Assembly: GCA_022846635.1 (NCBI GenBank)
Contig: AP025685.1
Span: forward strand, 3,720,001 to 3,784,000
Source: Salmonella enterica subsp. enterica serovar Choleraesuis
Lineage (GTDB): Bacteria; Pseudomonadota; Gammaproteobacteria; Enterobacterales; Enterobacteriaceae
Length of the DNA stretch: 64,000 bases
Reading direction: 5' to 3'
Translations under genes and position numbers: made by a program
The notes under the pieces: model-generated
Databases searched by the model: none
What the model saw: only the letters and a program-made list of their open reading frames with translations
Told to the model about the DNA's origin: nothing
Shown: positions 9,982 through 20,074 of the stretch, piece after piece
How positions within the stretch are numbered: position 1 is the first letter of the stretch
How the letters are laid out: every line of letters begins with the position of its first letter

Positions 9982-10698
9982 ATGTTTAATAAACACTGTG
10001 AACACCAGTGCCACCACGACCACGAACGCTCCCACTTCGGCCATCGTGGACGTCACCACCATCATCATGGCCGCCACGCAATGTTCCACGCGCTGGCAGA
10101 ACGCGCCGACTTCGTCTTCCATATGGCAGGCCGCCATGGCGGTGAAGGCCCATTCGGCGGACGCGGCGGCAGAGGTGGTCCATTCGGCCCAGGCGGACGC
10201 CCACCGTTTTTACGCGGTCGTAAATTTGGTGCCGACGAGCTGCAACTGCTGCTGTTAGTGCTGTTAAAAGAGAACGCCAGCTACGGCTACGAGCTGATTA
10301 AACGTCTGGAAGAGAAAAGCGGCGGGTTCTATAAGCCAAGCCCTGGTGTTATCTATCCGGCTCTCACCTGGCTTGAAGACGTCAGCTACGTCACCGTCCA
10401 GCAGGAAGGCACCCGCAAACGCTACGCGCTGGCTCCAGAAGGCGAAAACTGGCTAAACGAAAACCAGGCACAGGCCGATGCAATGATGGAACGACTGGCT
10501 CAGTTTGCCCGTCAGATGGATTCTATGGCTGAAGCCATGCGCGAAGAGCCTGCGGATTTTGCGCCGGAGCTGCGGGAAGCGGTACATACTTTACGCCACC
10601 AGATCCATGCTCATCACCACAGCACATTAGAGGTTCAGCGCCAGGTTGCCGCCATCCTGGAAACGGCAATTGAAGAACTGAAAAAAATCGGCCGCTAA
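9982..10698 (+). CDS. yqjI: YqjI-like PadR-family metal-responsive repressor
   Basis: Transcriptional repressor of the PadR winged-helix family. E. coli YqjI binds Ni/Fe through a His-rich N-terminal extension and controls the ferric reductase gene yqjH. Here the first 75 residues are rich in His and Gly (e.g. HHHHH near residues 25-29). The PadR domain follows from about residue 84 (ELQLLLLVLLKENASYGYEL) to about 165, then a helical C terminus with a second His cluster. It has 238 residues. No yqjH lies beside it; instead it sits between the repeat array and holC, an unusual location. AAAGGA precedes the ATG. Confidence 0.88.
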   Translation: MFNKHCEHQCHHDHERSHFGHRGRHHHHHGRHAMFHALAERADFVFHMAGRHGGEGPFGGRGGRGGPFGPGGRPPFLRGRKFGADELQLLLLVLLKENASYGYELIKRLEEKSGGFYKPSPGVIYPALTWLEDVSYVTVQQEGTRKRYALAPEGENWLNENQAQADAMMERLAQFARQMDSMAEAMREEPADFAPELREAVHTLRHQIHAHHHSTLEVQRQVAAILETAIEELKKIGR

Positions 10699-10863
10699 GC
10701 CCGCTTAGCACGTACCGATAACCTCCCCCAAAAGGCCGCACATCTGTTATTATTTCCCATCGGCGCCGTGCGGCTCCTTTATCTTACCGGCCCTCGGCGC
10801 GTAGAAATACCGCGCCTGATGTCGGAAAAAACCAACTCCGTTTTACACCACCCGGATCTTGAG

Positions 10864-11310
10864 ATGAAAAACGCCACCTTTTATCTGCTGGATAATGATA
10901 CGCCCGTCGGCGAACTCAGCGCCGTCGAAGCACTGGTGTGCGACCTGGCCTGTGAACGCTGGCGCGCCGGGAAACGCATCCTGGTGGCCTGCAGCGATGA
11001 AGCCCAGGCAATTCGTCTGGATGAAGCGTTATGGCAGCGCGATGCCCATCAGTTTGTCCCGCATAATCTGGCGGGCGAAGGGCCGCGAGCCGGCGCACCG
11101 GTAGAACTGAGCTGGCCGTCACGGCGCGGCAGCGCACCGCGCGATCTGCTGATAAACCTGACACCGGGTTTTGCAGATTTTGCCACCGCTTTCTATGAAG
11201 TGATAGACTTCGTCCCTTACGAAGAATCCCAGAAACAACTGGCGCGTGAACGCTACAAGGCGTATCGCGTGGCTGGTTTCCACTTGACCACAGCCACCTA
11301 CGGCGCCTGA
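10864..11310 (+). CDS. holC: DNA polymerase III chi subunit
   Basis: Clamp-loader accessory subunit that links Pol III to SSB. I chose the internal ATG at 10864 because the protein then begins [14 protein letters not shown], as in E. coli HolC, and is 148 residues long (E. coli 147). The open frame extends 96 bases further upstream without family support. The conserved [11 protein letters not shown] and VDFVPYE segments are present. valS follows 14 bp later, as in E. coli, so the holC-valS operon is intact although its link to pepA is broken. Confidence 0.95.
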   Translation: MKNATFYLLDNDTPVGELSAVEALVCDLACERWRAGKRILVACSDEAQAIRLDEALWQRDAHQFVPHNLAGEGPRAGAPVELSWPSRRGSAPRDLLINLTPGFADFATAFYEVIDFVPYEESQKQLARERYKAYRVAGFHLTTATYGA

Positions 11311-11324
11311 AAGACATAGCAGAC

Positions 11325-14180
11325 ATGGAAAAGACATATAACCCGCAAGATATCGAACAGCCGCTTTACGAGCACTGGGAAGAGCAAGGCTACTTCAAGC
11401 CATCTGGTGACGAAAGTCAGGAAAGCTTCTGCATCATGATCCCGCCGCCGAACGTAACCGGCAGCTTGCATATGGGTCACGCCTTCCAGCAGACCATTAT
11501 GGATACCATGATCCGCTACCAGCGCATGCAGGGTAAAAATACCCTGTGGCAGGCAGGTACTGACCACGCCGGTATCGCCACCCAGATGGTTGTTGAGCGC
11601 AAGATTGCCGCAGAAGAAGGCAAAACTCGCCACGATTATGGCCGTGACGCGTTTATCGACAAAATCTGGCAGTGGAAAGCGGAGTCCGGCGGCACCATCA
11701 CCCGCCAGATGCGTCGCCTGGGTAACTCTGTGGATTGGGAGCGCGAGCGCTTCACCATGGATGAAGGCCTGTCCAATGCGGTGAAAGAAGTTTTCGTTCG
11801 CCTGTACAAAGAAGACCTGATTTACCGCGGCAAACGCCTGGTGAACTGGGACCCGAAACTGCGTACCGCCATCTCTGACCTGGAAGTGGAAAACCGTGAG
11901 TCTAAAGGCTCCATGTGGCATATCCGCTATCCGCTGGCCGATGGCGCGAAAACCGCAGACGGTAAAGATTATCTGGTCGTTGCCACTACCCGTCCGGAAA
12001 CCATTCTCGGCGATACCGGCGTGGCCGTTAACCCAGAAGATCCGCGTTACAAAGATCTGATTGGTAAATTCGTGACCCTGCCGCTGGTTGATCGCCGTAT
12101 TCCAATCGTGGGCGATGAACATGCCGACATGGAAAAAGGTACCGGCTGCGTGAAAATCACCCCAGCCCACGACTTTAACGACTACGAAGTTGGCCGTCGC
12201 CATGCGCTTCCGATGATCAATATCCTGACCTTTGACGGTGATATTCGTGAAAGCGCCGAAGTGTACGACACTAAAGGCGAAGAGTCTGACGTTTACTCCA
12301 ACGCTATCCCGGCTGAGTTCCAGAACCTGGAACGCTTTGCCGCGCGTAAAGCCATCGTTGCCGCAGTCGATGCGCTGGGCCTGCTGGAAGAAATTAAACC
12401 GCACGACCTGACCGTCCCTTACGGCGACCGTGGCGGCGTAGTTATCGAGCCAATGTTGACCGACCAGTGGTACGTCCGCGCCGATGTGCTGGCGAAACCG
12501 GCGGTTGAAGCGGTTGAAAATGGTGATATCCAGTTCGTACCAAAACAGTACGAAAACATGTACTTCTCCTGGATGCGCGATATTCAGGACTGGTGTATCT
12601 CCCGTCAGCTGTGGTGGGGTCACCGCATCCCGGCATGGTACGACGAAGCGGGCAACGTTTACGTAGGCCGCACCGAAGAAGAAGTGCGTAGCGAAAATAA
12701 CCTCGGCGCTGACGTAGCGCTTCGCCAGGACGAAGACGTTCTCGATACCTGGTTCTCCTCCGCACTGTGGACTTTCTCCACCCTCGGCTGGCCGGAAAAT
12801 ACCGACGCGCTGCGTCAGTTCCACCCAACCAGCGTGATGGTTTCCGGCTTCGACATCATCTTCTTCTGGATTGCCCGCATGATCATGATGACCATGCACT
12901 TCATCAAAGATGAAAACGGCAAACCGCAGGTTCCGTTCCATACCGTCTACATGACCGGTCTGATTCGTGACGATGAAGGTCAGAAGATGTCCAAATCCAA
13001 GGGTAACGTTATTGACCCGCTGGATATGGTTGACGGTATCTCTCTGGCCGATCTGCTGGAAAAACGTACCGGCAATATGATGCAGCCGCAGCTGGCTGAG
13101 AAAATCCGTAAACGCACCGAGAAACAGTTCCCGGACGGCATCGAACCACACGGTACCGACGCCCTGCGCTTCACCCTGGCGGCGCTGGCCTCCACCGGTC
13201 GCGATATCAACTGGGATATGAAACGCCTGGAAGGTTATCGCAACTTCTGTAACAAGCTGTGGAACGCCAGCCGCTTCGTACTGATGAACACCGAAGATCA
13301 GGATTGCGGCTTTAACGGCGGCGAGATGCAGTTCTCCCTGGCCGACCGCTGGATCCGCGCTGAATTCAATCAGACCGTAAAAGCGTATCGCGAAGCGCTG
13401 GATAACTTCCGCTTCGATATCGCGGCCGGTATTCTGTATGAGTTCACCTGGAATCAGTTCTGCGACTGGTACCTGGAACTGACCAAACCGGTCATGAACG
13501 GCGGAAGCGAAGCCGAACTGCGCGGTACCCGCAATACGTTGGTTACCGTGCTGGAAGCGCTGCTGCGTCTGGCACACCCAATCATTCCATTCATCACGGA
13601 AACCATCTGGCAGCGCGTTAAAGCCATTAAAGGAATTGAAGCAGATACCATCATGCTGCAACCGTTCCCGGCTTACGATTCTGCCGCCGCAGACCAGGCC
13701 GCGCTGACGGATACCGAGTGGCTGAAGCAGGCCATCATTGCGGTGCGTAACATTCGTGCCGAAATGAATATCGCCCCGGGTAAACCGCTGGAACTGTTGC
13801 TGCGTGGTTGCAGCGATGAAGTAATTCGCCGCGTTAATGACAACCGCAGCTTCCTGCAAACTCTGGCGCGTCTGGAAAGCATTACCGTGCTGCCAGCCAA
13901 CGATAAAGGCCCGGTATCGGTCACTAAAATTGTTGACGGTGCCGAGCTGCTGATCCCAATGGCGGGTCTTATCAACAAAGAAGATGAGCTGGCGCGTCTG
14001 TCTAAAGAAGTGGCGAAAATCGAAGGTGAGATTGGCCGCATCGAAAGCAAACTTGCCAACGAAGGTTTTGTTGCCCGTGCACCGGAAGCGGTAATCGCCA
14101 AAGAGCGTGAGAAGCTGCAAGGCTATCACGATGCTAAGGCTAAGCTGATTGAGCAGCAGGCGGTTATCAGCGCCCTGTAA
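11325..14180 (+). CDS. valS: Valyl-tRNA synthetase
   Basis: Class Ia aminoacyl-tRNA synthetase that charges tRNA-Val and edits mischarged threonine. The 951 residues equal the E. coli length. The HIGH-type motif is HMGH (residues 49-52) and KMSKS begins at residue 554. The CP1 editing domain lies between them, followed by the anticodon-binding domain. The C-terminal coiled-coil arm covers roughly the last 70 residues ([19 protein letters not shown]). It ends at a clear terminator. Confidence 0.98.
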   Translation: MEKTYNPQDIEQPLYEHWEEQGYFKPSGDESQESFCIMIPPPNVTGSLHMGHAFQQTIMDTMIRYQRMQGKNTLWQAGTDHAGIATQMVVERKIAAEEGKTRHDYGRDAFIDKIWQWKAESGGTITRQMRRLGNSVDWERERFTMDEGLSNAVKEVFVRLYKEDLIYRGKRLVNWDPKLRTAISDLEVENRESKGSMWHIRYPLADGAKTADGKDYLVVATTRPETILGDTGVAVNPEDPRYKDLIGKFVTLPLVDRRIPIVGDEHADMEKGTGCVKITPAHDFNDYEVGRRHALPMINILTFDGDIRESAEVYDTKGEESDVYSNAIPAEFQNLERFAARKAIVAAVDALGLLEEIKPHDLTVPYGDRGGVVIEPMLTDQWYVRADVLAKPAVEAVENGDIQFVPKQYENMYFSWMRDIQDWCISRQLWWGHRIPAWYDEAGNVYVGRTEEEVRSENNLGADVALRQDEDVLDTWFSSALWTFSTLGWPENTDALRQFHPTSVMVSGFDIIFFWIARMIMMTMHFIKDENGKPQVPFHTVYMTGLIRDDEGQKMSKSKGNVIDPLDMVDGISLADLLEKRTGNMMQPQLAEKIRKRTEKQFPDGIEPHGTDALRFTLAALASTGRDINWDMKRLEGYRNFCNKLWNASRFVLMNTEDQDCGFNGGEMQFSLADRWIRAEFNQTVKAYREALDNFRFDIAAGILYEFTWNQFCDWYLELTKPVMNGGSEAELRGTRNTLVTVLEALLRLAHPIIPFITETIWQRVKAIKGIEADTIMLQPFPAYDSAAADQAALTDTEWLKQAIIAVRNIRAEMNIAPGKPLELLLRGCSDEVIRRVNDNRSFLQTLARLESITVLPANDKGPVSVTKIVDGAELLIPMAGLINKEDELARLSKEVAKIEGEIGRIESKLANEGFVARAPEAVIAKEREKLQGYHDAKAKLIEQQAVISAL

Positions 14181-14197
14181 TTAATCTGCGTAAAATA

Positions 14198-14232
14198 AAA
14201 CGCCGGGCTGTTAATAACAGTCCGGCGTTTTT
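14198..14232 (+). terminator. valS rho-independent terminator
   Basis: Inverted repeat AAACGCCGG(G)CTGTT ... AACAG(T)CCGGCGTTT followed by a T-run. Confidence 0.93.
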
Positions 14233-14351
14233 TATTGGCTCGAATCTAGCACTCGAATCAATCAAAATAGCCCGCGAAGAATTTTAGCTATTCGTCAATA
14301 ATCATAGTTTTTTTATTACGAGAGCATTATTCCCTACCGATGTGCCGAATC

Positions 14352-14984
14352 TCACCAGCCCATTTTCTGATGAATAACCTGCGCCAGCCGTTTCGCATCG
14401 GCAAAATCAGCACCCACCGGATAAGTCAGTAACTGAGTATTATATTTGCGGGTAATCTGCGGCAGGCAGGCATCATGAAAATATTTAAGATCCTGGAAAT
14501 AATCCAGCGTGTAATTCTCTTCACCGTTTCTGGCGCGCTGGCGACAAGATGCCAGGCATGCCTCCGGGTCGCGATCAACATAAACCACTAAGTCGATAGG
14601 CGGATAATCTTTCAGGTACTCTTTTATTTTATAAAAGTAGTTCATGTATTCCGCGCCTGGCCGCTCGGTAGTCAGAAAGTTGGTCTGGCAAAATACAATA
14701 TCGCTAAATAACGAGCGCTCAATCAGATAATTACCATCGCCGATATTTTTCAGCAGCTGCTGGCGCGTGGTGGTGATATACATCTGAAACTTAATTCGCA
14801 CATCGGCATCATCCGGCGAGCGTACAAAAGCCGCCAACAGCTCAAGAAATATAGGGTCCCGGTCTACCGGTTCCACAATCACCGACCAGGATTTACCGGT
14901 CATCACTTCCAGTTCGGAACACAATGGCGTCAACAGCGCACTTTTCCCGGCGGCAATATTCGCCTCAATCGCAATAATTTTCAT
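14352..14984 (-). CDS. Deoxynucleoside kinase (dCK/dGK/TK2-like)
   Basis: Predicted salvage enzyme that phosphorylates deoxynucleosides with a nucleoside triphosphate. The 210-residue protein starts MKIIAIEANIAAGKSALL; the P-loop is residues 7-15. The ERS motif (LIERSLFSD) and an Arg-rich lid with REE-like spacing (RARNGEENYTLDYFQDLKYF) are typical of eukaryotic and Firmicute dNK proteins and uncommon in enterobacteria. The ATG at 14984 puts the P-loop at the N terminus; an upstream extension of the frame has no family support. It lies 106 bp downstream of a co-directional sodium:solute symporter, which suggests nucleoside uptake and phosphorylation. Substrate preference cannot be read from sequence. 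Confidence 0.85.
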   Translation of the reverse strand: MKIIAIEANIAAGKSALLTPLCSELEVMTGKSWSVIVEPVDRDPIFLELLAAFVRSPDDADVRIKFQMYITTTRQQLLKNIGDGNYLIERSLFSDIVFCQTNFLTTERPGAEYMNYFYKIKEYLKDYPPIDLVVYVDRDPEACLASCRQRARNGEENYTLDYFQDLKYFHDACLPQITRKYNTQLLTYPVGADFADAKRLAQVIHQKMGW

Positions 14985-15015
14985 AAAACCTGATACCCGC
15001 TGACCGGTAGCCACA

Positions 15016-15050
15016 CAACAAAAGATGCATTTATAATGCATCTTTTGTTG
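15016..15050. other. 35-base perfect hairpin between the symporter and kinase genes
   Basis: 16-bp arms (15016-15031 and 15035-15050, core AAAAGATGCATT) with a 3-base loop TAT. It lies in the 106-bp gap between the symporter stop and the kinase ATG. The A/T-rich arm ends resemble a bidirectional terminator or attenuator that would uncouple the two genes; a dyad operator is the alternative. Confidence 0.75.
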
Positions 15051-15090
15051 ATGTAGATCAATTCTGTTTTTATGCGGATATTGCTGCCAG

Positions 15091-16464
15091 TTAGCACGGT
15101 ACCAGCTTCCAGACCAACAGATAAGAAAGCAGGCTGGCCAACGACCCAATGATTACAGCATAGATGCCAAATGGCTGCCCGGCAGCCTGCCAGGCGATTC
15201 CGCACACCGTCCCGGTCGCGATAGAGATAAACCCGGCCCGACGAGGAGGCGCTGACGCCAGCAAGCCAAACAGATAAGCGGCGAATGGCCCGGTCGCGCG
15301 GATCGTGAAGGCAAAAACCAGCAGCTCAATAATCTGCTGGCTAGCCAGCGCGATAATGATGCCCAACGCACCCACCACTAATACCATAATGCGGCTGTTG
15401 CGCAGCGCCTGACCATTATCCTCTTCTCCGGGCCGAATGTAGCCGTAATAGATATCCTTAATACTAATGCTGGCCGCACCCAGTAAGTCCCCAGAGCCGC
15501 TTGAGATAGTGGCGAACAGCACCGCCGATAGCACCAGCCCGGCAAAAACCGGCGGCAGCTGTCCGGCGGCCAGCGTGGTCAGCGCTTCGTTAGGGTTAAT
15601 ATCCGGATATATTGAAACGGCCACCAGGCCAAACAGCGCAGGCACAAAAGCGTATAACACCATAACGATGCCACATACCAATGCCCCGGTTATCGCCACC
15701 CGCTCATTTTTGGCCGAGCACAGGCGTTGCACCGCCTCTTGCCCGGTACAAAATGTCATAAAGTACATCACGATAAGCCCGACAATCGCCCCCCACCCCA
15801 GTTTTGTCGTTTGCATTTTTTCAGCGGGTAACCGGGCGAATAGCGCATGCGCCCCTTCCGGCTGCTGCCACAGGATGTAGATAATCGCCAGGCTGAAGCC
15901 AAAAACAATGATGAAAAACTGAATGAAGTCGGTCATGGTCAGGCTCCACATACCGCCCACCCAGGTGTAAAACACCAGCAGTACGCCAGACAATATGACC
16001 GCGACCGCAAAAGGGATCTCCAGCAGCCCACTGACTACGGTAGCGCAGGCCGTCATCTGAGCGGCAGATAGAGCAATCAGCGAAACCACGGATAATACGC
16101 TGGTTATCAGATGGCTCGGCTTGCCGTAGATTTTACCGATTATCTCCGGCACCGTAGTTGCCAGTGAGCGCCGCATATAAGGGGCGATAAACGCCGCCAG
16201 AAAGATACCAATGCCGGTGGCGATAACATACCAGGCCGCCGATAGCCCCCACTCGCCGTAGGCTTTGGCAGTAACGCCGATAGTGCTGCCGCCGCCTATT
16301 TCAGTCGCAGCCAGAGTACCCGCCAGCATCAAAACGCCTAACCGCCTCCCGGCCAGATGGTAGTCGTCAGAATTCCTGATTCGCTTTTTGGCATAGAGCG
16401 CGACGCCAATCATAAACAGGACATATAGCAAAATGGTGGTGAGGATAATTCCATGAGTCGTCAT
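15091..16464 (-). CDS. Sodium:solute symporter (SSS family)
   Basis: Multi-helix inner-membrane transporter of the SSS family (457 residues from the ATG at 16464, which follows a GGGAG-like ribosome site). Family features include the N-terminal [11 protein letters not shown] segment, the [17 protein letters not shown] motif and the [23 protein letters not shown] segment typical of Na-binding transporters. The substrate is unknown. Its partner downstream is a deoxynucleoside kinase, so nucleosides are a reasonable guess. It is divergent from yjgM and sits where E. coli has only yjgN between valS and yjgM. Confidence 0.85.
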   Translation of the reverse strand: MTTHGIILTTILLYVLFMIGVALYAKKRIRNSDDYHLAGRRLGVLMLAGTLAATEIGGGSTIGVTAKAYGEWGLSAAWYVIATGIGIFLAAFIAPYMRRSLATTVPEIIGKIYGKPSHLITSVLSVVSLIALSAAQMTACATVVSGLLEIPFAVAVILSGVLLVFYTWVGGMWSLTMTDFIQFFIIVFGFSLAIIYILWQQPEGAHALFARLPAEKMQTTKLGWGAIVGLIVMYFMTFCTGQEAVQRLCSAKNERVAITGALVCGIVMVLYAFVPALFGLVAVSIYPDINPNEALTTLAAGQLPPVFAGLVLSAVLFATISSGSGDLLGAASISIKDIYYGYIRPGEEDNGQALRNSRIMVLVVGALGIIIALASQQIIELLVFAFTIRATGPFAAYLFGLLASAPPRRAGFISIATGTVCGIAWQAAGQPFGIYAVIIGSLASLLSYLLVWKLVPC

Positions 16465-16768
16465 CAGCCTGCTCCCTGTGATTATAGAAAGCATGCCGAT
16501 GCAATATCCGTGCTTAGCATCAACTCACGGCTGGCGGGGGCTTTACCCACCCTGTGTACGGTGTTCATGTTACTGCAAAGCGGCGGCAAGGCGCATTTTG
16601 ATAAGGAATGATAAAACTGATAATTTGCCGCAAAGAAGCATACCGCTATCCGTTTTTAATCCCTCTCCCGATGCGGTTATCAAGCGCAGTGCGCATATCC
16701 CGCTTGCGCCGCGCCCCGTTCCAGTGCTATTACCTTTGATTACCGTTTGTTACTTCATGAGAATTGCT
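16465..16768. other. Divergent intergenic region, symporter/yjgM
   Basis: 304 bases that must carry promoters for both directions. I see no clear operator, RNA or further gene in it. Confidence 0.5.
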
Positions 16769-17272
16769 ATGAGCGTTGCTGCGCCGGTTGCATTAACCCT
16801 GCGCCCGATTACTCCCGATGATGACGCTGCTATCGCCAGCGTTATTCGACAGGTTTCACACGAATGTGGCCTCAGTGCCGATAAAGGCTTTACCGTTGCC
16901 GACCCGACCCTGGACGAATTGTCCCGGCTGTATAGCGCTCCGCGCAGCGCCTATTGGGTAGTAGAGCACGAAGGCCAGGTAATTGGCGGTGGTGGTATCG
17001 CGCCACTTGTCGGCGCGAAAGACGACTTCTGCGAACTGCAAAAAATGTATTTCCTGCCTATTGCCCGTGGCCAGGGGTTAGCCGCCCGTCTGGCGCTTCA
17101 GGCCATGGCTTTTGCCCGGGTCCAGGGGTTTAGCTATTGTTACCTGGAAACCACGGGGACCCTGACCCGCGCTATCGCGCTATACCGTAAACTGGGTTTT
17201 GAACCGCTTAGCGGCCCGCTGGGTAATACCGGGCACGTCGACTGCGAAGTCCGCATGCTGAAAACGCTGTAA
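16769..17272 (+). CDS. yjgM: GNAT-family N-acetyltransferase YjgM
   Basis: Predicted acetyl-CoA-dependent acyltransferase with unknown substrate. From the ATG at 16769 it has 167 residues, exactly the E. coli YjgM length. An ATG 12 bases earlier and a longer upstream frame lack support. Conserved parts are [36 protein letters not shown], the acetyl-CoA loop [10 protein letters not shown] and the C-terminal GHVDCEVRM. It lies at the left boundary of the fimbrial island; the island repeat starts 9 bp after its stop. Confidence 0.93.
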   Translation: MSVAAPVALTLRPITPDDDAAIASVIRQVSHECGLSADKGFTVADPTLDELSRLYSAPRSAYWVVEHEGQVIGGGGIAPLVGAKDDFCELQKMYFLPIARGQGLAARLALQAMAFARVQGFSYCYLETTGTLTRAIALYRKLGFEPLSGPLGNTGHVDCEVRMLKTL

Positions 17273-17658
17273 GGCTACCGCGCGCTAATACCGGATGCTT
17301 TAAGTTGCTCCATTGCGGCATCCAACTAAAACAGCCCATTTCTATGAATGTCACACAGCAGCGCCATGCTCCTGGCACCTTTCTTAAGGAGTCGCGCTGC
17401 TGATTTCAGCTAATTATTGCGCAACGGATTACCATGATCACCCGGCACCTGCGATGCTGTCGGGCTAGTATATTTTCTACTCAGCTAAGTCAATGGCACA
17501 ATCGTCTAAAGGAAAAAAACAATCCTGAGGCAAACGTGGATGATATATCTGGCAAAGATCATCGCCGAAAAAAAGCGGCATCAATCGTTTATATAAATAT
17601 AGGATTAGCTACATCAAGCCTGGCGTTGCCATTCCCTGATGCATATATCTATATGCAA
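17273..17658. other. Left junction of the fimbrial island
   Basis: 386 bases holding the left direct repeat and a short remnant of the lysR 3' end. Beyond about 17330 the base composition drops to that of the island. A 77-codon frame (17434-17667) has no recognisable domain and is probably chance. No integrase or tRNA gene is seen here. Confidence 0.6.
17281..17304. repeat. 24-bp direct repeat, left copy (lysR 3'-end remnant)
   Basis: Identical to 27185-27208 (core CTAATACCGGATGCTTTAAG). The right copy is the last codons of the intact lysR gene. Weaker identity (GCTCCA, CATCC) continues beyond, so this is a remnant of that gene's end left at the other border of the island. Confidence 0.85.
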
Positions 17659-18138
17659 TTAATTTAGATAACAAAAGTTAACTGGAAACGGCCCATAGTT
17701 GAATCGATAGCCTCCCCCCATCGCATAAGCGTAGATCTTTTGTTCGCTATCTTTCTTCCAATACACCGCGGGAAATAATTTTTTTAACACCTCCGCTGAC
17801 ACTGTGTTTTCAGTAGATATATTCGTATATTTGTTCTTAAGCGTCAGCATTCCTGAGTCTAAGGTGTAGGAAAAATACAGCTGAATACCTACATTATCGA
17901 CCGCGCCATGTTCATTTTTTAGCCACCCGCTTACTGAACTAACGCCATTACCATCGGGAGAAAAATGATATGAGTTAACATAATGCAATATCATTTTATT
18001 CACTGATATCTGGCCCTTGGCGCTACAATCCAACTGGAAATCATCCTGCTTATTCAGTAGATATAATGCCAACCCTGAAACCAGGACGGCCATAAATAGC
18101 CACGGTGCAATATTTATAATATTTCTACGCATCATCAT
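17659..18138 (-). CDS. FidL-like membrane protein
   Basis: 159-residue protein with one N-terminal membrane segment (IINIAPWLFMAVLVSGLALYL is its approximate extent) and a periplasmic domain with two Cys (Cys38 and one near the C terminus in FCYLN). Size, topology and position directly after a ToxR-like regulator resemble FidL, the partner of MarT in Salmonella SPI-3, and more loosely ToxS. A role in modulating the membrane regulator is inferred. The ATG at 18138 abuts the stop of the regulator gene, so the pair is co-translated. Confidence 0.7.
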   Translation of the reverse strand: MMMRRNIINIAPWLFMAVLVSGLALYLLNKQDDFQLDCSAKGQISVNKMILHYVNSYHFSPDGNGVSSVSGWLKNEHGAVDNVGIQLYFSYTLDSGMLTLKNKYTNISTENTVSAEVLKKLFPAVYWKKDSEQKIYAYAMGGGYRFNYGPFPVNFCYLN

Positions 18139-18990
18139 CTACTCATTATCAAATCTGGCAACAGAGCTGCATATCGTTCTTGTGTTATCCTGGGTAATCT
18201 TACTATTACAAGAGAATAATGAATAATTACTGGATGATTCAAAGTAAGTGATGTAAACAAACGGCTTTCTTTTACAACCAGCTCCAACATCCGACAGTAT
18301 ACTTTGCTTAATTTTAGAATTAGATGTAACAGAATCTCTGTCTACATAAAAAGTACATCCTCCGGCGGTAAAATCATACCGGTAACGTACCTCGGAAAAT
18401 TTATTTTTTTGAATAAATGCAATACATATAGCCGCTATCATCACAATGACAGCAATCAACCACTTTAAACCGCAAAGTGAACGTATTTCCCGTGCACATC
18501 CGACGCTATTATCAAAAACAGGGCGCTGACCTGATGCCCCCAGACTGTTGGTTATCACATCATCAGTCGAATTTAATTTAGTGACATCTAAAACACTCTC
18601 GCATTCATCTTCAATAAAATCATCACTCGGGCTACTCGAGAGAAAGTCTTCGGATATATTAGATATAGGAATATCAATAGCTATATGGTAACCGCCACCC
18701 TTTATCGTGGTGATGATTTCATTGCTAAAATCAAACGTACGAAAAATCTTCCTCAATCTACTAATATATTGAATGATTGACGTTTTATTTAACAATATAC
18801 CACTTTGGGATAAAGCAGAGCCAATCCCATCCAGGGTCATTGGTTCACCCTGATTTTTTATCAAAAAGAGTAATAATGCCGAGGGCTTAGCACCGATATA
18901 GGACTTTTCACCCGTATCCATTGCAGAAATATAGCACTCTTTATGATTAAAAATCATAGTTTTATTGATTGAGAAAATTAAATTTTTCAT
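18139..18990 (-). CDS. MarT/ToxR-like membrane-anchored transcription regulator
   Basis: Inner-membrane one-component regulator. The N-terminal OmpR/ToxR-type winged-helix domain (about residues 15-100) includes KPSALLLFLIKNQGEPMT, ISRLRKIFRTF and IITTIKGGGYHI. An acidic linker follows, then a membrane helix (LKWLIAVIVMIAAICIAFIQ) near residue 190 and a periplasmic domain with several Cys. I used the ATG at 18990 (283 residues); a TTG 30 bases upstream is possible, and neither has a strong ribosome site. It is transcribed away from the fimbrial genes with FidL-like downstream and probably controls the fimbrial operon. It is AT-rich compared with the core genes. Confidence 0.82.
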   Translation of the reverse strand: MKNLIFSINKTMIFNHKECYISAMDTGEKSYIGAKPSALLLFLIKNQGEPMTLDGIGSALSQSGILLNKTSIIQYISRLRKIFRTFDFSNEIITTIKGGGYHIAIDIPISNISEDFLSSSPSDDFIEDECESVLDVTKLNSTDDVITNSLGASGQRPVFDNSVGCAREIRSLCGLKWLIAVIVMIAAICIAFIQKNKFSEVRYRYDFTAGGCTFYVDRDSVTSNSKIKQSILSDVGAGCKRKPFVYITYFESSSNYSLFSCNSKITQDNTRTICSSVARFDNE

Positions 18991-19359
18991 TTTGGAATAA
19001 TACACTAGAAAAAAGTTCAAGTAAAACCGTTAAGAATAATAGCATTGTATGATTTATTTTATATCTATTTACATATAATGTTTTTATGGGCCATGTCATA
19101 AAAAAACATAATTCACATTGAAAGGAAGTTATGTAAATTTATATAAACCTTATATGAAAGTAGCGACCACCCACCCATCTATTTGAAATATATGTATTTT
19201 TTAATCCACCAAGTATATAACTAAAAATATGTAAAAATATCCCTTCAAACTGTGGAATTATTAAAAAACCAATGCTAGATTTCACGAAAATTCACGGCAG
19301 GTGAAATTTTCCTTCACTATCTTCAAGGCTAGAAGTTTTATTACCTAAGGGATCAGGGC
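18991..19359. promoter_or_regulatory. AT-rich divergent regulatory region of the fimbrial island
   Basis: 369 very AT-rich bases between the divergent marT-like and luxR-like genes, of the sort H-NS silences. An inverted repeat TTTTTATG-N8-CATAAAAA lies at 19081-19104. No gene was found. No invertible-element repeats were found that would suggest phase switching. Confidence 0.5.
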
Positions 19360-19956
19360 ATGAAAGATTCAGATATGGATGTCAGCAATACATTCTCTGG
19401 TAACACCCCCTACAATACAGATAAGAATGAACAACGGACGCGTATTATTGGAAGGCAAATCCTTATTGCCAGCGAATGCGCTTATTTCAAAATGGGATTA
19501 AGAGCGCTTTTAGTTGAAAAATTACTGCAACACAATTATGAAGTCGTGTTTAGTGACTTTTCAATAAATGCCTACAGTGTAAAAATGCTGGTTTCCAGCA
19601 ATGTATTTAGGTCCACACTTATAATTAGCGACCCTAAAAGTACATATCATAAATACATTATGAATTTTTATAACTATCAGGTAATGGAAGCGCCAGAAAC
19701 GAGAAACGTAAACAAACTCCTTAAGCATTTCTTCTGGCCTGAGATAAGCGAACCAGAAAACAAAAAAATATCATACCTGGATAATAACGAAAATACAGTT
19801 ATAACCATGTTAATGAAAGCATTAACCCCTAGAGAAATTTGTAAGATTGCAAATATTGATGAGAAAAAAGTAAGTTATTACAAACGAAGAGCCATGAAAA
19901 AATTAGGGGTTAACACAACTCAGGATCTTTATCGTAAGTATTCCGGAGTCTATTAA
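19360..19956 (+). CDS. LuxR/FixJ-type DNA-binding regulator
   Basis: 198-residue regulator. The C-terminal helix-turn-helix (about residues 148-195) reads LTPREICKIANIDEKKVSYY followed by KRRAMKKLGV, a standard LuxR-type domain. The N-terminal part (RQILIASECAYFKMGLRALL) resembles a receiver fold but lacks an evident acidic pocket and phospho-acceptor Asp, as in RcsA- or BglJ-like auxiliary regulators. It may act by partner binding rather than phosphorylation. It lies 118 bp before the pilin gene and points the same way, so it probably regulates the fimbrial operon. Confidence 0.75.
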   Translation: MKDSDMDVSNTFSGNTPYNTDKNEQRTRIIGRQILIASECAYFKMGLRALLVEKLLQHNYEVVFSDFSINAYSVKMLVSSNVFRSTLIISDPKSTYHKYIMNFYNYQVMEAPETRNVNKLLKHFFWPEISEPENKKISYLDNNENTVITMLMKALTPREICKIANIDEKKVSYYKRRAMKKLGVNTTQDLYRKYSGVY

Positions 19957-20074
19957 TAATTTTATATTTTATAAATTTTCCATTTCTCACTTTGGATAAT
20001 GGAATGGGTAGCAATGCAGTAAAAAAAGTAAGCCATAAAAGTTAGTAACAATTCAATATCAACAAGGAGCAGTA

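Noticed and set aside
11298..14129. 943-codon frame antisense to valS
   Set aside because: It is the mirror of the valS codon pattern and resembles no known protein; valS on the other strand is certain.
17434..17667. 77-codon frame at the left island junction
   Set aside because: No recognisable domain, no clear ribosome site, and composition typical of non-coding junction DNA.
19957..20074. Invertible promoter element before the major pilin gene
   Set aside because: No flanking inverted repeats and no fimB/fimE-type recombinase gene in the island.
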